Positions 61,165 to 64,000 of a DNA stretch of 64,000 bases are shown here, piece by piece. Source of the stretch: Actinomycetota bacterium (GTDB lineage: Bacteria; Actinomycetota; Actinomycetes; Actinomycetales; Microbacteriaceae). The stretch spans positions 651,645 to 715,644 of the forward strand of contig JAIUPK010000001.1 in assembly GCA_020160915.1 (NCBI GenBank), given 5' to 3'. A program made the position numbers and the translations under genes. The notes below the pieces were generated by a model. That model ran no database searches and was not told the origin of the DNA. It was given only the letters and a program-made list of their open reading frames with translations. Each line of letters begins with the position of its first letter. The first letter of the stretch is position 1.

Positions 61165-61911
61165 CTACTTCTTCGCGCCCTGCGCGGCCACCGCCGCGGC
61201 ACCGGCGGCCGCGGCCTCCGGGTCGAGGTACTGGCCCGGGCCGGCGGGGGCGAACGCGTCATCCAACTCGTAGACGAGGGGGATGCCCGTGGGAATGTTG
61301 AGCTCCGCGATGTCGTCGTCGCTGATGTGGTCGAGGTGCTTGACCAGGGCGCGCAGGGAGTTGCCGTGCGCGGTCACGAGCACGGTCTTACCCGCGGCGA
61401 GATCGACGGTGATGTCGCTGAACCAGTACGGCAGCATCCGGTCGATCACGATCTTGAGGCTCTCGGTGCGGGGGATCTCGCCGTCGATGCCCACGTACCG
61501 CTCGTCGTGCACCTGGCTGTACTCGGCGTCGTCATCGAGCGGGGGCGGCGGCACGTCGAAGCTGCGGCGCCACTCCATGAACTTCTCGGGTCCGTACTTC
61601 TCCAGGGTCTCCGCCTTGTCGAGCCCCTGCAGCGAACCGTAGTGGCGCTCGTTGAGACGCCAGCTGCGCTTCACCGGAATCCACAGTCGGTCGGCCACCT
61701 CGAGTGCGAGGTTCGCGGTCTGGATGGCGCGGGTCAGCACACTCGTGTACAGCACGTCGGGTTTGAGACCGGATGCCGCGAGCAGCTCCCCCGCGCGCTT
61801 CGCCTCGGTCACGCCCTGCTCGCTGAGCCGCACGTCGACCCAGCCGGTGAAGAGGTTCTTCTGGTTCCAGTCGGAGTTGCCGTGGCGGAGCAGGATCAGG
61901 GTGTGCGTCAT
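61165..61911 (-). CDS. gpmA: 2,3-bisphosphoglycerate-dependent phosphoglycerate mutase
   Basis: 248 residues. The phosphohistidine motif is [10 protein letters not shown] with His near residue 9; other catalytic parts are ERHYGSLQG and [15 protein letters not shown]. Glycolysis, 3- to 2-phosphoglycerate. ATG 61911 overlaps the end of the SRPBCC gene. The C-terminus is an Ala-rich tail ([16 protein letters not shown]). Confidence 0.95.
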   Translation of the reverse strand: MTHTLILLRHGNSDWNQKNLFTGWVDVRLSEQGVTEAKRAGELLAASGLKPDVLYTSVLTRAIQTANLALEVADRLWIPVKRSWRLNERHYGSLQGLDKAETLEKYGPEKFMEWRRSFDVPPPPLDDDAEYSQVHDERYVGIDGEIPRTESLKIVIDRMLPYWFSDITVDLAAGKTVLVTAHGNSLRALVKHLDHISDDDIAELNIPTGIPLVYELDDAFAPAGPGQYLDPEAAAAGAAAVAAQGAKK

Positions 61912-62351
61912 GCCTCCAGCGTAGCGAGCACGCGCTCCATCGAGTCGTAGAAGCTGTTGTAGCCGTCGATGGTCGCCTGCACCTGCTCGTCGCTGAAGTC
62001 GCCGCGGTCCTGCGTGAGCGAGACCTCGGTGCCGCCGTCGACGGGCGTGAACGTGGCGACGATCGGCACGCCGGCGTACTCGTCGGGGTTGTCGGAGAGC
62101 GTGAAAGCCAGGCGACGCGGACGATCCACCTCCGTGTACTCGCCCTCCCAGGTGATCGTCGGACCACCCGGAATGTTCATGATCGCGGCCAGCTTGCCGC
62201 CCACCCGTACGTCGAGGGTGACGCTGTCGAGCGGTACCTCCACGGCCTCGGTGCCGAACCAGACGGCGAAGTGCTCGGGCTTGGTCCAGACATCCCACAC
62301 CAGCTCGGGCGGGGCTGCGAGGGTGCGCGTGATGGTGAAACTCTCGGTCAT
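61908..62351 (-). CDS. SRPBCC/AHSA1-domain protein
   Basis: 147 residues from ATG 62351. A START-like fold: [55 protein letters not shown] and [32 protein letters not shown]1-like proteins bind hydrophobic ligands. It is coupled by ATGA to the ArsR gene in front, the usual ArsR-SRPBCC two-gene cassette. Confidence 0.9.
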   Translation of the reverse strand: MTESFTITRTLAAPPELVWDVWTKPEHFAVWFGTEAVEVPLDSVTLDVRVGGKLAAIMNIPGGPTITWEGEYTEVDRPRRLAFTLSDNPDEYAGVPIVATFTPVDGGTEVSLTQDRGDFSDEQVQATIDGYNSFYDSMERVLATLEA

Positions 62352-62683
62352 TCTGTTTCTCCTTGTTGCAGGGTGGTGAGGAGGGCGTCGATTGCCCCCA
62401 GGTTGTCTTTCCAGAACCGCTCGTAGTCGCCGATCCAACCGGATGCCGCGGCGAGGGGCCGAGCGTCCAGTCGGGCTGGGCGGTACCGGGCGTCGCGTCC
62501 GCGGCTTACGAGGCCCGCGGACTCGAGCACCCCAAGGTGTTTCGACACCGCTGCGAACGTGAGCGGGAACGGGTCAGCCAGTTCACCGACCGTCGCCTCG
62601 CCCTGCGCCAGGCGCGCGAGCATGGCCCGGCGCGTGGGGTCGGCGAGGGCCGCGAAGGTGCGGCTGAGCTGGTCGGTGGGCAT
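62348..62683 (-). CDS. ArsR-family repressor of the ArsR-SRPBCC cassette
   Basis: 111 residues with the winged-helix core [40 protein letters not shown] and [25 protein letters not shown]. No metal-binding CxC motif is present, so it is not an arsenic sensor. A perfect dyad lies upstream at 62706-62727. Confidence 0.92.
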   Translation of the reverse strand: MPTDQLSRTFAALADPTRRAMLARLAQGEATVGELADPFPLTFAAVSKHLGVLESAGLVSRGRDARYRPARLDARPLAAASGWIGDYERFWKDNLGAIDALLTTLQQGETE

Positions 62684-62705
62684 GGGCCAAGTTTCTCCGG
62701 ATCGT

Positions 62706-62727
62706 CATTCAACTTGTTGGTTGAATG
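62706..62727. promoter_or_regulatory. Operator-like dyad CATTCAAC-N6-GTTGAATG
   Basis: An 8-bp perfect inverted repeat with a six-base spacer stands 22 bases before the ArsR start. The position and the TTCAAC..GTTGAA pattern fit autoregulation by this ArsR subtype. Confidence 0.65.
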
Positions 62728-62736
62728 TAGCATCCG

Positions 62737-62824
62737 GGGTCGAGCTTGTCGAGACCGGTGGCCGAGCTTGTCGAGACCGGATCTCGGCAGGCTCGATCAC
62801 CGAAGGCGGCTCGACCACCGAAGG
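62737..62824. repeat. GGTCGAGCTTGTCGAGACC repeat cluster
   Basis: Two head-to-tail copies of GTCGAGCTTGTCGAGACCGG with GGTGGCC between are followed by CAGGCTCGATCACCGAAGG and GGCTCGACCACCGAAGG. The last part matches the repeat in rlmB (33418-33446) with two mismatches in 29 bases. Confidence 0.8.
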
Positions 62825-62851
62825 CCGATCTGCGCGCGGCACAATGGGTGC

Positions 62852-63658
62852 ATGCCCATCGGCCAGGTCACCCGCGGAACCACCGGCACCAACCGCCTGC
62901 GCCGCATCGACCGGTGGATCGCGCAGCTGCCGGCACTGAGGCGAGCCGAGTATCCGCTGGTCGTCGACCTCGGGTACGGGGCCAGCGCGACGACCACTCT
63001 CGAACTGCACCAGCGGCTGGCGCGGGTGCGGCCCGACGTCGAGGTCGTCGGACTCGAGATCGAACCGTCGCGGGTGACGGCTGCGATCCCGTTCGCGCGG
63101 CCCGGCGTGCAGTTCGCGGTGGGCGGATTCGAGGTGCCGCTGCCCGGCAGGGGGCGGGATGCCCGGGCCACGGTCATCCGCGCGCTGAATGTTCTGCGGC
63201 AGTACGACGAGGCCGAAGTGCTGCCCGCGTGGCGCCTCATGGTGTCGCGCCTGCAGCCCGACGGACTGCTCGTCGAAGGCACCTGCAACGAGATCGGGCG
63301 CATCGCCTCGTGGGTGGCGGTGGGTGCCGGCGGGCCGGAGTCGTTCACGGTGGCGCTGCATCTGGCGGCGCTGTCGGAGGCGGGCGAGGTTCCGTCGGTG
63401 GTCGCCGAGCGTCTGCCGAAGGTGCTGATCCACCGCAACGTCGACGGCGAGAAGGTGCACTCCTTTCTCATGGAGCTCGACCGGTGGTGGGCGGTGCACG
63501 CGCCGCTCGGTGTGTACGGAGGGCCACAGCGGTGGCTTGCGACGTGCGGTTCTCTGCGGGATGCGGGGTGGCCGGTTCTCGGCACCCGCGCGCGCTGGCG
63601 GCTCGGCGAGCTGACCGTCGCGTGGGAGGCGGTGGCGCCGCGCGGGTTCGCGTGGTGA
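62852..63658 (+). CDS. Class I SAM-methyltransferase-like protein
   Basis: 268 residues. LVVDLGYGASATTTLELHQRL is a motif-I-like SAM loop (D-x-G-x-G), then VVGLEIEPSRV. A proper motif IV is not obvious: NVLRQYDEAEVLPAW occupies its place. Found in actinobacteria near gpmA and phoU. The substrate is unknown, and it may not be an active methyltransferase. Confidence 0.75.
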   Translation: MPIGQVTRGTTGTNRLRRIDRWIAQLPALRRAEYPLVVDLGYGASATTTLELHQRLARVRPDVEVVGLEIEPSRVTAAIPFARPGVQFAVGGFEVPLPGRGRDARATVIRALNVLRQYDEAEVLPAWRLMVSRLQPDGLLVEGTCNEIGRIASWVAVGAGGPESFTVALHLAALSEAGEVPSVVAERLPKVLIHRNVDGEKVHSFLMELDRWWAVHAPLGVYGGPQRWLATCGSLRDAGWPVLGTRARWRLGELTVAWEAVAPRGFAW

Positions 63659-63669
63659 GGCGGCCGGCC

Positions 63670-63775
63670 GGTTGAGCGCGCTGGAGCTATGAGCGACGGC
63701 CATTTCTGGCCGTCGCCGCGACGCCAGCGCCGACGACCGTCCCGGGCGTCGGTTGCGCGGCGGCGTATCGAAACC
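63670..63775 (+). repeat. Composite hairpin element, copy B (106 bp)
   Basis: It starts GGTTGAG and ends GTATCGAAACC, like the short palindromic repeats, but encloses the long core also seen in copy A: GCGCGCTGGAGCTATG, hairpin GCGACGGCCA-TTTC-TGGCCGTCGC, then GCGACGCCAGCGCCGACGA and a CCGACG...CGTCGG stem. The first hairpin differs from copy A but is fully paired in both. Confidence 0.8.
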
Positions 63776-63785
63776 GCCGCGACCC

Positions 63786-64000
63786 CTACACCTCCGGCAG
63801 CAGCTCGCGAGCCTCGTCGATCGGCATGCCCGACCCGGCCAGCAAATCAACGGCCAACGGGCGCAGCATGAGCACGAGAGCGGCGTCAGTCACGTGGGCA
63901 TCCGGCATCACGCCTGCCGGGTCGAGGCGTCGAGCCAGGTCACCGACCAGCGACCGGGACGCGCCCGCGAGCTGCGGGTCGTCCAGCTCCTCATTGAGCA
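63786..64000 (-). CDS. C-terminal part of an unidentified protein (cut by window end)
   Basis: The minus strand reads LNEELDDPQLAGASRSLVG ... LVLMLRPLAVDLLAGSGMPIDEARELLPEV and a stop at 63786. About 71 codons are visible with core-like codon use. No family is recognised; the helical, Leu-rich end resembles the C-terminus of membrane or regulatory proteins, but that is a guess. Confidence 0.5.
   Translation of the reverse strand, partial: LNEELDDPQLAGASRSLVGDLARRLDPAGVMPDAHVTDAALVLMLRPLAVDLLAGSGMPIDEARELLPEV

Noticed and set aside
63689-63871. Possible 60-residue gene starting GGAGCTATG inside repeat copy B
   Set aside because: The frame runs through the hairpin element and into the antisense of the next gene; the product is Arg/Pro-rich and not gene-like.

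Overview
The window is high-GC DNA whose genes look like those of an actinobacterium, most likely a member of the Microbacteriaceae. The pointers are a fused IspD-IspF enzyme, CarD, a SenX3/RegX3/PhoU phosphate-sensing set, an rlmB-cysS-ispDF-carD block, frequent GTG starts with good GGAGG-type ribosome sites, and many copies of a short palindromic repeat. No rRNA, tRNA, CRISPR array or transposase gene was seen. Genus and species cannot be set from the sequence alone. Layout: 1-10.2 kb holds an Lrp-type regulator divergent from a trans-sulfuration enzyme, a 2-oxoacid dehydrogenase pair (E2 and a fused E1 alpha-beta), and a VOC - GntR - aldehyde dehydrogenase - 3-hydroxyisobutyrate-dehydrogenase-like set. 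8.8-32.5 kb is a large catabolic block of unknown substrate: two CUT2-type ABC importers (one with ATPase and permease fused), three paralogous Zn amidohydrolases, two paralogous M24 'pita-bread' enzymes that both carry Cys in place of a metal-ligand Asp, a Zn alcohol dehydrogenase, two PanE-like reductases, two SDRs and two XRE-cupin regulators at its edges. 32.6-41.8 kb is housekeeping: RlmB, CysS, a collagen-like surface protein, IspDF, CarD, a lipoprotein, RegX3/SenX3 and PhoU. 41.9-52.0 kb is accessory: two lipoproteins, a hydrolase, two VapBC-type toxin-antitoxin pairs, a lone EncFtn-like ferritin, an Eco29kI-like restriction-modification system, a DUF262-FRG gene pair and a NERD protein. 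The 46.0-50.1 kb part is visibly less GC-rich than its surroundings. 52.2-61.1 kb is a tight six-gene operon plus a divergent PucR regulator: the three subunits of an AllFGH (FdrA/YlbE/YlbF) type carbamoyltransferase, carbamate kinase, a biuret-hydrolase-like amidase, and an NCS2 permease carrying the C-terminal domain of allophanate hydrolase. 61.2-64.0 kb returns to core genes: GpmA, an ArsR-SRPBCC pair, a methyltransferase-like protein and the tail of an unknown gene. How it works together: the catabolic blocks suggest a soil or plant-associated scavenger of small nitrogen compounds. The best-defined pathway is in the 52-61 kb operon: uptake of a ureido or biuret-like compound, hydrolytic loss of one amide, phosphorolysis of the remaining carbamoyl group, and ATP recovery by carbamate kinase. 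The most unusual structural feature of the DNA is a dispersed palindromic repeat with constant arms, a GNA triloop and a stem that changes on both sides at once, found almost only in the right half of the window. A second repeat family has entered the reading frames of the E2, RlmB, CysS and IspDF genes.
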